This document shows positions 1 to 8,172 of a DNA stretch of 64,000 nucleotides, piece after piece; within the stretch, counting starts at the first letter, position 1, and each line of letters starts with the position of its first letter. This stretch comes from Collinsella sp. (GTDB taxonomy: Bacteria; Actinomycetota; Coriobacteriia; Coriobacteriales; Coriobacteriaceae), in the NCBI GenBank assembly GCA_031292915.1, contig JAUMSH010000023.1, positions 91,736 to 155,735 on the forward strand, given 5' to 3'. The translations under genes and the position numbers were made by a program. The notes beneath the pieces are model-generated. The model saw nothing but the letters and a program-made list of their open reading frames with translations. It did no database searches and was not told where the DNA came from.

Positions 1-2
1 CC

Positions 3-722
3 GATGCGGGCGCTGCCGGCAAGACGGTCGTCGAGGAGCCAGAGTGGGATCTGATTGAGAACGAGCTGCGTGCAATTGATGCTGACGGCTTCCGATATTC
101 CTTGCATTGCCAGGGCGATGGCGCCGTTCGTCGCACCGTGGCGCTCTATGCCTCGCTGCCTCGAGACGAGCATGGACGGATGCTTCGCCGCCATGCGATT
201 ACCGATCTCGAGAACTCTGACCCGACCGATCTTGTCGAGTTTGGCAAGTTAGGTGGAATTTGCGAGGTCTATCCGCAGATTCTAACGCTGGACCGGCGCG
301 AGGATTGCCTGTCGATGATGCGTCGACAAATTGGTGAGACGCGACTTTTGCACAGCTGGAATCGCCGCGGCATGGAAGATTCCGGATGCACAGTGTGCTG
401 TGGCACGGATCTGCCGCTGCTGATTCCGAGCCTGGGCGAGTCAATCTACAGCGCGTGCGGCGGATTCTTCGCCGACGGACTGCCCGTGAATGAGGTCAAC
501 ACGCTGACGCTTGTCGAGCTCTTGCGCGCTTGGACTGCCGGGGGCGCGTACGATCTGATGCGCGAAGACGAGCTGGGTACGCTTGAGGTTGGCAAGCTTG
601 CCGATATCTGCGTGCTCGATCGGGATGTGTTCGACCTCGATTATCGCGACGCACGCGATCTTGCGGTTGATATGACGATGTCGGATGGACAAATCGTGTT
701 CGATCGAAATAAGGAGGCATAA
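3..722 (+). CDS. Amidohydrolase family 3 (YtcJ-like), 5' end outside window
   Basis: This is the C-terminal 239 residues of a metal-dependent amidohydrolase; the frame is open back to base 3, so the start lies upstream. Family hallmarks are visible: a metal His in HCQGDGAV, a second in RRHAITDLE, and the late Asp in CCGTDLPLLIPS, followed by a typical small C-terminal beta-domain with ELGTLEVGKLADICVLDRD. Family members hydrolyse amide or ester bonds in small substrates; the substrate cannot be read here. The stop overlaps the Shine-Dalgarno AAGGAGG (711-717) of the next gene, so it is co-transcribed with the FrlC-like gene and may release or deacylate the sugar conjugate handled downstream (inference). 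Confidence 0.85.
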   Translation, partial: DAGAAGKTVVEEPEWDLIENELRAIDADGFRYSLHCQGDGAVRRTVALYASLPRDEHGRMLRRHAITDLENSDPTDLVEFGKLGGICEVYPQILTLDRREDCLSMMRRQIGETRLLHSWNRRGMEDSGCTVCCGTDLPLLIPSLGESIYSACGGFFADGLPVNEVNTLTLVELLRAWTAGGAYDLMREDELGTLEVGKLADICVLDRDVFDLDYRDARDLAVDMTMSDGQIVFDRNKEA

Positions 723-723
723 G

Positions 724-1575
724 ATGTCTGAATCCAAACCGACGCTGCACCGCGAACAGATTGCGGGCATGAATATCCACTACATCATGTGGTCGCTCGA
801 TTACTTCCTTGATGTGCAGCAGCGCTTGGGCTTTGAGTCCATTGAGCTGTGGTGCGCAGAGCCGCATGTGACGCTCGACCACACGGGCTACTTTGAGGCT
901 GAGGTCCTGGCGAAAAAGGCTGCAGACCGTGGGCTTAGGTATCGTACTCTGTGCCCCGAGAATGTTGTCTATCCTTGGCAGTATTGCGCACGCAAACCGC
1001 TGCATGAGCAGCGCAGCCTGGCGTACTTTAAGCACGGCATTGAGCTTGCTGAGGTGCTTGGGTGCGACCGCATGTCCATCAACTCGGGCTGGGGCGACTG
1101 GGACGAGGACCGCGAGGAAGCCTGGAAGCGCAGCCGCGAGCACTTGTCCATTCTGGCGGAGTATGCCGGCGAGCACGGTCTGGTGCTCACGATGGAAAGC
1201 CTGCGTCCCGAGGAGAGCAACCTTGTGACGACGGTTTCCGATGCGAAGCGCATGATTGACGAGGTCGCGAGCCCGTACTTACAGCCCATGGTTGATACAA
1301 CCGCGATGGGCGTTGCAGGCGAGACGCTCGAGGACTGGTTTGCCGCCTTTGGTGATGGGGCAATTCACGAGATGCACTTTATCGACGGTGACCCGTATGG
1401 CCATCTGGTGTGGGGCGATGGCAAGCACGATATGGACGCCTTCGTCGCCACGCTCAACGCCCATGGTTTCGACGGCATGCTGGGCCAGGAAATCACGGAC
1501 GGTCGTTACTACGATGACCCGGCGGCGGCAGATGCCAAGAACATGGCCGCATTCGAGAAATATCTGATTGACTAA
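724..1575 (+). CDS. frlC: Sugar-phosphate isomerase/epimerase family TIM barrel, FrlC-like
   Basis: A 283-residue TIM-barrel protein of the xylose-isomerase-like (AP endonuclease 2) family. Visible landmarks are TMESLRPEESN (metal-binding Glu), MVDTTAMG, MHFIDGDPYGHLVWGDGKHD (metal His and Asp) and GQEITDGRYYDDP near the end. FrlC of E. coli, which interconverts fructoselysine and psicoselysine, belongs to this family, and the next two genes are FrlB- and FrlD-like, so a 3-epimerase of an Amadori sugar is the best guess. The ATG at 724 has AAGGAGG 6 nt upstream. A generic ketose epimerase cannot be excluded; the symbol is context-based. Confidence 0.75.
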   Translation: MSESKPTLHREQIAGMNIHYIMWSLDYFLDVQQRLGFESIELWCAEPHVTLDHTGYFEAEVLAKKAADRGLRYRTLCPENVVYPWQYCARKPLHEQRSLAYFKHGIELAEVLGCDRMSINSGWGDWDEDREEAWKRSREHLSILAEYAGEHGLVLTMESLRPEESNLVTTVSDAKRMIDEVASPYLQPMVDTTAMGVAGETLEDWFAAFGDGAIHEMHFIDGDPYGHLVWGDGKHDMDAFVATLNAHGFDGMLGQEITDGRYYDDPAAADAKNMAAFEKYLID

Positions 1576-1637
1576 AACAACTATCGGCCACGCAACCAAC
1601 GTCATTGATTGCGGGCCAAATAAGAAAGGAACTGGAA

Positions 1638-2606
1638 ATGAACGCACACGATCTGATCAAAGAGGCAATTGCCGAGAAGGGCAAGTTCGACAGCGTCTAC
1701 TGGATTGCTTGCGGTGGCTCCATGATCGATTTGATCCCGGCCCATGAGCTTCTGCAGCGCGAGGCAACCACCTTCACTTCGTATATCTATACGGCTCGCG
1801 AGTTCGATATCATGCGTCCGCGTCGTCTGGGCGAGAAGTCCCTGGTCATCGCTTGTAGCCACAGTGGCAACACCCCGGAGGTCGTCGAGGGCTGCGAGAT
1901 TGCCCTTGCTGCCGGCGCTACGGTGATCGCCCAGACCGACAACGCTGGATCTAAGATCGACACCGGTAAATGGACCACGTGGGTCTACCCGTGGGGCGAG
2001 GGCGTGCCGCAGGCCGAGGTCCCCGCTGGCATTTCGCTGTCGCTTGCGGCAGAGCTGCTCGATCAGCAGGAGGGCTACGCCGATCTTGCCGATATGTATG
2101 CCGGTATCGCCGAGATGGATAAGATTCTTCCCCCGGCACGCGAGAAGGTAAATGCCGAGCTGGGCGATCGCTTTGCCAAGCTTTGCCAGGAGCACGAGTT
2201 CTTCTATATTCTGGGCAGCGGTCCCAACTTTAGCCAGACCTACGGTTTCGCTATCTGCTCTCTTATGGAGATGCAGTGGCAGCACTGCAGCTACATCCAC
2301 TCTGCCGAGTACTTCCATGGCCCCTTCGAGGCTACTCAGGATGGCGTTTTTTACTTCCTGCAGATGGGCTCCAGCGAGTGCCGTGCTATGGACGAGCGCG
2401 CCCTGGCGTTCCTTAAGACGCATACCGATACGCTGATGGTGCTCGATGCCAAGGAGTACGGTATGGAAGCCGTGCCGGCGAGCGTCCGTGCCTATCTGGA
2501 CCCGGTGCTGTTCTACGCCATGAACTGCGAGCTGCGTGCCGCACGCGGCAAGGTGTTTGATCACGATCCCGATTTCCGTCGCTATATGGGTGTTGTCGAG
2601 TACTAG
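1638..2606 (+). CDS. frlB: SIS-domain deglycase, FrlB-like (fructoselysine-6-phosphate deglycase family)
   Basis: A 322-residue protein with two sugar-isomerase (SIS) domains. Landmarks are ACGGSMIDLIPA, VIACSHSGNTPEVVEGCE in SIS1, then YILGSGPNFSQTYGFAICSLMEMQW and HSAEYFHGPFEATQDG in SIS2. The C-terminal RRYMGVVEY closely parallels the RRYYGGLVEY end of E. coli FrlB, as I recall that sequence. FrlB cleaves fructoselysine 6-phosphate to lysine and glucose 6-phosphate in the cytosol. Start ATG 1638 follows AAGAAAGGA. It sits between the epimerase and kinase genes, as in frl operons. A related 6-phospho-sugar-amine deglycase for another Amadori product is the main alternative. Confidence 0.82.
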   Translation: MNAHDLIKEAIAEKGKFDSVYWIACGGSMIDLIPAHELLQREATTFTSYIYTAREFDIMRPRRLGEKSLVIACSHSGNTPEVVEGCEIALAAGATVIAQTDNAGSKIDTGKWTTWVYPWGEGVPQAEVPAGISLSLAAELLDQQEGYADLADMYAGIAEMDKILPPAREKVNAELGDRFAKLCQEHEFFYILGSGPNFSQTYGFAICSLMEMQWQHCSYIHSAEYFHGPFEATQDGVFYFLQMGSSECRAMDERALAFLKTHTDTLMVLDAKEYGMEAVPASVRAYLDPVLFYAMNCELRAARGKVFDHDPDFRRYMGVVEY

Positions 2607-2620
2607 AAGGAGCAAAGGCC

Positions 2621-3484
2621 ATGGCATTTAACGTTAACGCGCTCGGATTTGGCGACAACGTCGTCGATCGCTACGAGCATATCCACACCATGTATCCCGG
2701 CGGCAATGCGGTGAACTTCGCCGTTTATGCCAAGAAATGCGGTGCCGCACGCTCCGCATACATGGGCATTTTTGGCAATGATGCCGCTGCCGAGCATGTC
2801 ATTGCAAGCCTCGAGGATGAGGGTATCGAGCTTGACAAGTGCGAGCAGATGATTGGCGAGAACGGAGCGGCTCGCGTGACCGTCGTTGACGGTGACCGTG
2901 TCTTCCTTGGCTCCAACGAGGGCGGTATCCGTGGCGATGCGCGCTATGTCCTCGATCGCTTTGACCTTGCGTACATGAAGCAGTTCGATGTGGTTCATTC
3001 GGGCAACTATTGCTTCACCGAGCGCGAGCTGCCCAAGTTGAAGGCTGCGGGCGTCACGGTCTCTTTTGACTTTTCGGACGACTCCACCGACGAGTACTAC
3101 GAGCAGATTGCGCCCTACGTCGATTTCGCTTTCTTTAGTGCGGCGGATGCCGCGAGTGAGGACGAGATTCGCGAGCGTCTGGCATGGGTGAAGGGCCTGG
3201 GTCCGCGTTTTGTGTCGGCTACGGCGGGCGCCGAGGGCTGCATTGCTTACGACGGCGAGCGTTATTACCGCCAGCTGGCTAAACCGGTAACGGACATGAA
3301 GGACACCATGGGGGCGGGCGACTCGTTCCTCACCTCGTTTTTGATGTGCTATCTCGATTCCGCCAAGCGTGGTGAGGATGACGCCGAGGCCATCGAGCGT
3401 GCGCTCGACTTTGCTGCCGGGTTTGCCTCGACCGTGTGCGGCATGGAAGGTTCTTGGGGTCACGGAGCACCAATCGTCGAATAG
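2621..3484 (+). CDS. frlD: PfkB-family kinase, FrlD-like (fructoselysine kinase type)
   Basis: A 287-residue ribokinase/PfkB-family kinase. The N-terminal GFGDNVVDRYEHIHTMYPGGN and GNAVNFAVYAKKCG match the FrlD pattern (GDNCVD ... GGNAVN.AVY); VVHSGNYCF, VSFDFSDDSTDEYY and the anion-hole motif DTMGAGDSFLTSFL with catalytic Asp lie in the usual order. FrlD phosphorylates fructoselysine at C6 to make the FrlB substrate. Start ATG 2621 has AGAAGGAG at 2605-2612 and lies 14 nt after frlB. The protein ends about 20 residues beyond E. coli FrlD. The substrate assignment rests on similarity and gene order. Confidence 0.82.
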   Translation: MAFNVNALGFGDNVVDRYEHIHTMYPGGNAVNFAVYAKKCGAARSAYMGIFGNDAAAEHVIASLEDEGIELDKCEQMIGENGAARVTVVDGDRVFLGSNEGGIRGDARYVLDRFDLAYMKQFDVVHSGNYCFTERELPKLKAAGVTVSFDFSDDSTDEYYEQIAPYVDFAFFSAADAASEDEIRERLAWVKGLGPRFVSATAGAEGCIAYDGERYYRQLAKPVTDMKDTMGAGDSFLTSFLMCYLDSAKRGEDDAEAIERALDFAAGFASTVCGMEGSWGHGAPIVE

Positions 3485-3554
3485 CTTAAGAAAGCGTGCG
3501 GCGGTCTGGCTATGAGGCCTTGGACAGCCGATGCAAAACAATAAGCGAAACGCG

Positions 3555-3590
3555 AAAAAGGGGGCTCGCCATGTGGTGGGTCCCCTTTTG
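3555..3590 (+). terminator. Intercistronic hairpin between the two PfkB kinase genes
   Basis: AAAAGGGG (3556-3563) pairs with CCCCTTTT (3582-3589), and the interior CTCGCC/GGTGGG also pairs with wobbles around an ATGT loop. The T-run makes it terminator-like, yet it stands in the middle of a same-strand gene string, 17 nt before the next start. It may be a partial terminator or a processing/stability hairpin that sets the ratio of upstream to downstream products. Confidence 0.6.
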
Positions 3591-3606
3591 AACATTGGAG
3601 AAGACC

Positions 3607-4407
3607 ATGGGTATTAAAGCGTGTGCGGCTGGTTTTTGCTGTGCGGACGTCTATCAAAACATCGGCGTGTTCTATCCGACTGGTAACGGCATTGACTGGG
3701 GTATCCATCTTGCACGAATGGGCGTTTCGGTATCCGCCGTGTCGGTTGTCGGCAAGGACGAGTACGGAGACAAGATGAGAGAGGCACTGGCCGCTGAGGG
3801 GTTTGATATCTCTCATCTGCGGGTGGAGGATGGCGACACCTCGGTGATGCTCATGGCATTGAAAGACGGCGTCGATCGCGTGCATCTCGAGGCAATCGAT
3901 GGCGTAATGGAGACATATCGTCCGAATGAAGATGACCGGGCGTTTATCCTAGAGCATGACATCATTCATACCGACCTGTTTGGCAATTGTTTGGACCTCC
4001 TGCCCGAATGGCATGATGCCGGCAAGACGGTGGTTATGGACTTCTCGGTGTTCAGCCAGGATCCCGAATATGCATGTGAGAATCATTTTCCCTACGTTGA
4101 CTACGCATTTATGTCGTTTGAAGAGGACACTCCGGAGCTGCGAGACTGGGTACGCCACGTGCAGGAATTGGGACCGCGCGTTGCGGTTGCCACGCTTGGC
4201 GAGAAGGGAAGCATTGCTTATGACGGTGAGCGCTTCTATGAGTGCGGGATCGTACCGGCGGAGAAGGTCGTTAATACCGTGGGTGCCGGCGACTCGTATA
4301 TTGCCGGGTTTACCAAGGGCGTGATCGATGGCCTTGATATTCCGGCGTGTATGAAGGCGGGCGCTGAGCTGTCGTCCCGAGTGATTGGTTCGTTTGAGCC
4401 GTACTAG
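3607..4407 (+). CDS. Second PfkB-family sugar kinase (FrlD paralogue)
   Basis: A 266-residue PfkB kinase resembling the preceding FrlD-like gene but clearly diverged. GFCCADVYQNIGVFYPTGN replaces the GD..VD..PGGN start, VVGKDEYGDKMREAL is typical of the family, VVMDFSVFSQDPEY parallels FDFSDD, and NTVGAGDSYIAGFTKG carries the catalytic Asp. ATG 3607 is chosen over the in-frame TTG 3595 because GGAG sits 6 nt before it. Two kinases in one operon suggest two Amadori substrates (for example different amines or sugar epimers) or two phosphorylation steps; neither can be decided from sequence alone. Confidence 0.8.
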   Translation: MGIKACAAGFCCADVYQNIGVFYPTGNGIDWGIHLARMGVSVSAVSVVGKDEYGDKMREALAAEGFDISHLRVEDGDTSVMLMALKDGVDRVHLEAIDGVMETYRPNEDDRAFILEHDIIHTDLFGNCLDLLPEWHDAGKTVVMDFSVFSQDPEYACENHFPYVDYAFMSFEEDTPELRDWVRHVQELGPRVAVATLGEKGSIAYDGERFYECGIVPAEKVVNTVGAGDSYIAGFTKGVIDGLDIPACMKAGAELSSRVIGSFEPY

Positions 4408-4434
4408 GGTCAAATGCCTGGAAAGGAGTACGAA

Positions 4435-5295
4435 ATGGTTATCGACATGTTGGTCCATCCTATGCTCTACGGCGAGATCTGTAAGCCGGGTGATGAGCCT
4501 GATGGATTCGGCTTTTGGTCACGAGAATTTGGTATGGGGCATATGGGTCCCATGGATTGGGACGAGCTTCAAGTTGAGATGGACGTCTGCGATGTGCAGA
4601 AGAGCGTGCTCATGCCGCTCGATGTAACCACGGCATGCGGAGGGCACTTTGGCACCAACGACCAGATTGCCATGCTGGTTGCCGCGCATCCCGATCGTCT
4701 GTGGGGATTTGCGAGCGTAGACCCGCAGGTGAGCGGTGCCGCAGACGAATTGGAGCGCGCCTTTACCGAGTTGGGGGCAAAGGGGCTTTGCCTGCATCCT
4801 GCAAAGCAGGGTTTTGCCCCCGATGATGCTGTGGCCGAGCCGCTTTACGAGCTGTGCGAGCGCTATAACAAGCCGGTGGTTTTCCATGCCGGTATGTCTT
4901 GGGAGCCTGGCGCAGAGCTCTCGCGCAGTAACCCGCTTGCATTTGAGCACACAATCGCAACGCATCCAAATGTGCGCTTTAGTTTGACTCACTTTGGCTG
5001 GCCCTGGGCGCGCGAGACCGTGGCGATGCTGCTCAAGTATCCCAACTGCTACACGGACACCTCTATCACTTACATCGATTCGCCCGAGGAGATGATGCAG
5101 CGTCTTTTCACGGTCGATATGGGGCCGCTGTGGTATGAGCGCGCGCTATCGCACCAAGTGATGTTCGCCAGCAATACGCCGCGCTTCCGTGCATTCAAAC
5201 TCAAGCGGGCGCTCGATACCGTGCCCATGCGCGATGATGCGCGAGAAAGGCTCTACTGGGGTAATGCCCTGCGTTTTCTTGAAGGGGATGAGTAA
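4435..5295 (+). CDS. Amidohydrolase 2-family (TIM-barrel) hydrolase/decarboxylase
   Basis: A 286-residue protein of the amidohydrolase-related (ACMSD-like) family. MVIDMLVHPML at the N-terminus stands where the family has D.H.H, and later motifs are RLWGFASVDPQ, ALCLHPA-type GAKGLCLHPAKQGF, KPVVFHAGMSW (metal His), RFSLTHFGWPW (metal His) and VMFASNTPRFR (position of the metal Asp, here Asn). The family includes hydrolases and decarboxylases acting on cyclic or carboxylated substrates. ATG 4435 with AAGGAG at 4423-4428 is preferred to ATG 4414. It ends 2 nt before the next gene, so translation is probably coupled. Confidence 0.75.
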   Translation: MVIDMLVHPMLYGEICKPGDEPDGFGFWSREFGMGHMGPMDWDELQVEMDVCDVQKSVLMPLDVTTACGGHFGTNDQIAMLVAAHPDRLWGFASVDPQVSGAADELERAFTELGAKGLCLHPAKQGFAPDDAVAEPLYELCERYNKPVVFHAGMSWEPGAELSRSNPLAFEHTIATHPNVRFSLTHFGWPWARETVAMLLKYPNCYTDTSITYIDSPEEMMQRLFTVDMGPLWYERALSHQVMFASNTPRFRAFKLKRALDTVPMRDDARERLYWGNALRFLEGDE

Positions 5296-5297
5296 AC

Positions 5298-5726
5298 ATG
5301 GTGACGCTCGAGACATTGAGCTATCTATCGACTGCTCCGGACCAGTTCATCGATATTACCGAAGACGTGCACGCTGCCATCGAACGCAGCTCGGTGACCA
5401 ATGGCTTGGCAGCGATTATTTTGTCGCATACGACCTGTGGAATCGTGGTAAACGAGGGGCTGCCCTGCGTGGAGACGGATCTTATGGAGACGCTTGATCG
5501 CATCGCCCCACTCGATGCCCCCTATGCGCATGCACACTTCCTGCCGAGCTATGGAGCCACCGGCAACAACTCCTGTGGGCATATCAAGAGCATGATTTGT
5601 GGAAACAGTTGCTTCTTTCCCGTCCAAGATGGCCACATCGTGTGCGGAAGTGCCCAGAACATCTATCTTGCGGAGTTTGACGGTCCGCAGAAGCGAAAAG
5701 TGTACGTCGAGGTGCTGGGGGAGTAA
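5298..5726 (+). CDS. yjbQ: YjbQ / UPF0047 family protein
   Basis: A 142-residue protein matching the YjbQ (UPF0047) family in length and motifs: FIDITEDVHAAI, LAAIILSHTTCGIVVNE, and the conserved late block YGATGNNSCGHIKSMICGNS. Family members have been described as having secondary thiamine-phosphate synthase activity, but the physiological role is unclear. Here the gene is locked into a sugar-catabolic operon, 2 nt after the amidohydrolase and 33 nt before the BtpA gene, which points to a sugar-phosphate-related role in this organism rather than thiamine synthesis (inference). Confidence 0.82.
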   Translation: MVTLETLSYLSTAPDQFIDITEDVHAAIERSSVTNGLAAIILSHTTCGIVVNEGLPCVETDLMETLDRIAPLDAPYAHAHFLPSYGATGNNSCGHIKSMICGNSCFFPVQDGHIVCGSAQNIYLAEFDGPQKRKVYVEVLGE

Positions 5727-5759
5727 CGTCCCTGCAATAACTCTATGAAGGAGCACGTT

Positions 5760-6569
5760 ATGTCGTTTCTAACCTCGATGTTCAAGACCGAAAAGCCGGT
5801 TATCGGAATGCTGCACCTGCGTCCTCTGCCGGGCGATCCACTGTATTACCCGGGCGGAAGCGTGTCGCAGGTCGTGGAAGCCGCCAAGCGCGATCTCGAG
5901 GCGTTGCAGCAGGGCGGTGTCGATGGCATTTTGATTACCAATGAGCTCTCGATGCCCTATGAGCAGCACGTTTCTCCCTCAACCCTTGCATCGATGGGCT
6001 ATGTAATCGGGGCTCTATCCCATGATCTGTCGACCCCTTGGGGGGCCGAGGCTATTTACGACGGTGATGCCACAATCGAGCTGTGCGCTGCTGTCGATGC
6101 GCAGTTCACGCGCTGCAATTTTTGCGGTGCCTGGGCCGGTGATCTCGGGCTGATCAACCGAGATTTCGCTCACACCATGCGTCGCAAGGCGGCGCTGCGC
6201 TTGGACGACCTCAAGCTTTTTCACTTCATCACGAGCGAGGGGGAGGTTTATCTCAACGACCGCACGACTGCGGACATTGCCGATTCACTTCTCTTTAATT
6301 GCCTTCCGGATGCAATGGTCATCGGCGGTTCGGCTGCCGGTCGTGGCGCTTCGGGCGAGCTTGCCGATGAAGTCCGCGAGCGTGTTGGCGAAGTACCCGT
6401 GGTATGTGGCACCGGTTGTCGCGAAAATACCGTGGCTGACGTATTTGCTCACTACGATGGCGCGTTTGTCGGCACCTGCTTAAAGCGCGACGGAAAGCTG
6501 GATGCCCCGGTTGATGTTGAGCGGGTAGCTCGTTTTATGGCTGCCGCTCGTACGGCGCGAGGGGAGTAG
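5760..6569 (+). CDS. BtpA/SgcQ family TIM-barrel protein
   Basis: A 269-residue BtpA-family protein. The signature start KPVIGMLHLRPLPGDP, the GVDGILITNELSMPY segment, and AMVIGGSAAGRGASG followed by PVVCGTGCRENTV are typical. BtpA was first linked to photosystem I stability in cyanobacteria, but in heterotrophs relatives (SgcQ in E. coli) lie in sugar operons and look like phosphate-binding TIM-barrel enzymes. ATG 5760 with GAAGGAG at 5747-5753 is preferred to 5745. The product of this gene probably acts on a phosphorylated intermediate made by one of the neighbouring kinases; the reaction is unknown. Confidence 0.8.
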   Translation: MSFLTSMFKTEKPVIGMLHLRPLPGDPLYYPGGSVSQVVEAAKRDLEALQQGGVDGILITNELSMPYEQHVSPSTLASMGYVIGALSHDLSTPWGAEAIYDGDATIELCAAVDAQFTRCNFCGAWAGDLGLINRDFAHTMRRKAALRLDDLKLFHFITSEGEVYLNDRTTADIADSLLFNCLPDAMVIGGSAAGRGASGELADEVRERVGEVPVVCGTGCRENTVADVFAHYDGAFVGTCLKRDGKLDAPVDVERVARFMAAARTARGE

Positions 6570-6575
6570 GCACCT

Positions 6576-8093
6576 ATGGCGCTCTATCTGGGTATTGATA
6601 TTGGGACAAGCGCCTCTAAAGGCGTTTTAATCGATGATCGATGCAACATCGTTTGCCAAGCCTCTTGTGGACACGAGACGGACAACCCGTGTGATGGATG
6701 GTACCAGCATGATGCGGAGGCAGTTTGGTGGGGCGATTTTTGCCGCTTGTCGCGCGAGCTGGTGGCGCGATCGGGGGTTAACGCGGCACAGATCGGATGC
6801 GTGGGCCTTTCCGCATTGGGTTGCGACTGTGTGCCGGTCGATACCGAGTGCAACGCGCTGGCGCCCGCGATTTTGTATGGAGTCGATGCACGTTCGAAGC
6901 CGCAGATTGACGAGCTTCTTTCCGAATATGGGTCAGACCGCGCACGCGAGCTTTTCGGGCACGATCCCTGTTCGTCAGATATTGCTCCCAAGATCTTGTG
7001 GTTTAAGGAGAATATGCCCGAGGTGCACGAACGTGCCGCGAAGTTTCTGACGGCGTCGTCGTTTCTATGCGCAAAGTTGACGGGGCGTTTTACGGTGGAC
7101 CGTTATTTGGCGGAGGATTTTCTTCCCCTATACGACCGCTTCACTTGGAAGGTTGATGCTCGGGAATGTGCTCGTTTCTGCCGGCCTGACCAGATGGCGG
7201 AGGTAATGTCGGCTACCGATATTGCCGGGGTGATTACGCAGCGTGCGGCTGAGGCGACGGGGCTCGCGGCAGGGACACCTGTCTTAGTGGGAACGGGCGA
7301 TTCTGGTGCCGAGGCCATTTCGACGGGTGTATTCCGTCCCGGCGATATGATGGTTCAGTTGGGGAGTACGGCGTATTTCATCTACCTAGCTGATCATATG
7401 ATCGATGATGCCCGCCTGTGGCCGGGGACGTTTATCATTCCCGGAACTTACGGGATCTGCGCGGGGACCAATACGGCGGGCGCACTCACATCGTGGCTGC
7501 GCCAAGAGCTGTATCGCGACGCCGTAGAGGCCGAGGACCACGGTGGCCCCGATGCATATTCGGTTATGGCGCATGATGCCGCCGACGTGGCGCCGGGTGC
7601 CGATGGGCTCCTGTGTCTGCCGTACTTTGCGGGGGAGCGTACTCCGCTCAATGATCCCGCGGCGCGTGGCGTCTTCTTTGGCCTGACCGGAAGGCATACG
7701 CGAGCCCATATGGTTCGCGCCGCCTTGGAAGGCGTCGCGTATACCGTTGCATCCCATGTCGACATTATCGAGCGAGAGCATGGTCTGCCAATTGGACGCA
7801 TTATGCTTGTCGGAGGTGGAACCAAGAATCCAGTTTGGATGCAGGCTATCGCCGACGTATGCGGGCGCGAGGTCTCGGTTGCCAAGGTTACGGTGGGCGC
7901 ATGCTTCGGTGATGCCATCATGGCAGCTCTCGCAGGCGGCGCCTATGCATCATGGGATGAACTCGCCCGAGTCCTTGGCGTTGCGCAAACAATCGAGCCC
8001 GATATGGCTGCCCACGAGTTATATGCGTCGCGTCGTCATATCTTTGACGAATTGTATGCACGCAACCGGGATCTCACGCACGAATTGGTGTAA
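6576..8093 (+). CDS. FGGY-family carbohydrate kinase (xylulokinase-like)
   Basis: A 505-residue FGGY kinase, the usual length for the family. The N-terminal phosphate loop is LGIDIGTSASKGVLID, substrate-side residues are in DGWYQHDAEAVW, and the C-terminal ATP domain shows VLVGTGDSGAEAISTG, YFAGERTPLNDPAARG and IMLVGGGTKNPVWMQ. It phosphorylates a free sugar or polyol; the relatives are xylulokinases and similar enzymes. It begins 6 nt after the BtpA gene and closes the operon, followed by a terminator hairpin. With two PfkB kinases upstream, the operon encodes three sugar kinases. Confidence 0.88.
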   Translation: MALYLGIDIGTSASKGVLIDDRCNIVCQASCGHETDNPCDGWYQHDAEAVWWGDFCRLSRELVARSGVNAAQIGCVGLSALGCDCVPVDTECNALAPAILYGVDARSKPQIDELLSEYGSDRARELFGHDPCSSDIAPKILWFKENMPEVHERAAKFLTASSFLCAKLTGRFTVDRYLAEDFLPLYDRFTWKVDARECARFCRPDQMAEVMSATDIAGVITQRAAEATGLAAGTPVLVGTGDSGAEAISTGVFRPGDMMVQLGSTAYFIYLADHMIDDARLWPGTFIIPGTYGICAGTNTAGALTSWLRQELYRDAVEAEDHGGPDAYSVMAHDAADVAPGADGLLCLPYFAGERTPLNDPAARGVFFGLTGRHTRAHMVRAALEGVAYTVASHVDIIEREHGLPIGRIMLVGGGTKNPVWMQAIADVCGREVSVAKVTVGACFGDAIMAALAGGAYASWDELARVLGVAQTIEPDMAAHELYASRRHIFDELYARNRDLTHELV

Positions 8094-8120
8094 TGCTGCC
8101 GAATTGTACTGCCTACCAAT

Positions 8121-8161
8121 AGGGACTGCGTTGTGCGATTCGCATGTCCCTTGGCATTTTT
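8121..8161 (+). terminator. Terminator between convergent FGGY kinase and tatD genes
   Basis: AGGGAC-T-GCG (8121-8130) pairs with CGC-AT-GTCCCT (8141-8151) around a 10-nt loop, followed by TTGGC and a run of five T at 8157-8161. It terminates the catabolic operon on the plus strand. Confidence 0.6.
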
Positions 8162-8172
8162 GCCCACAGGGG

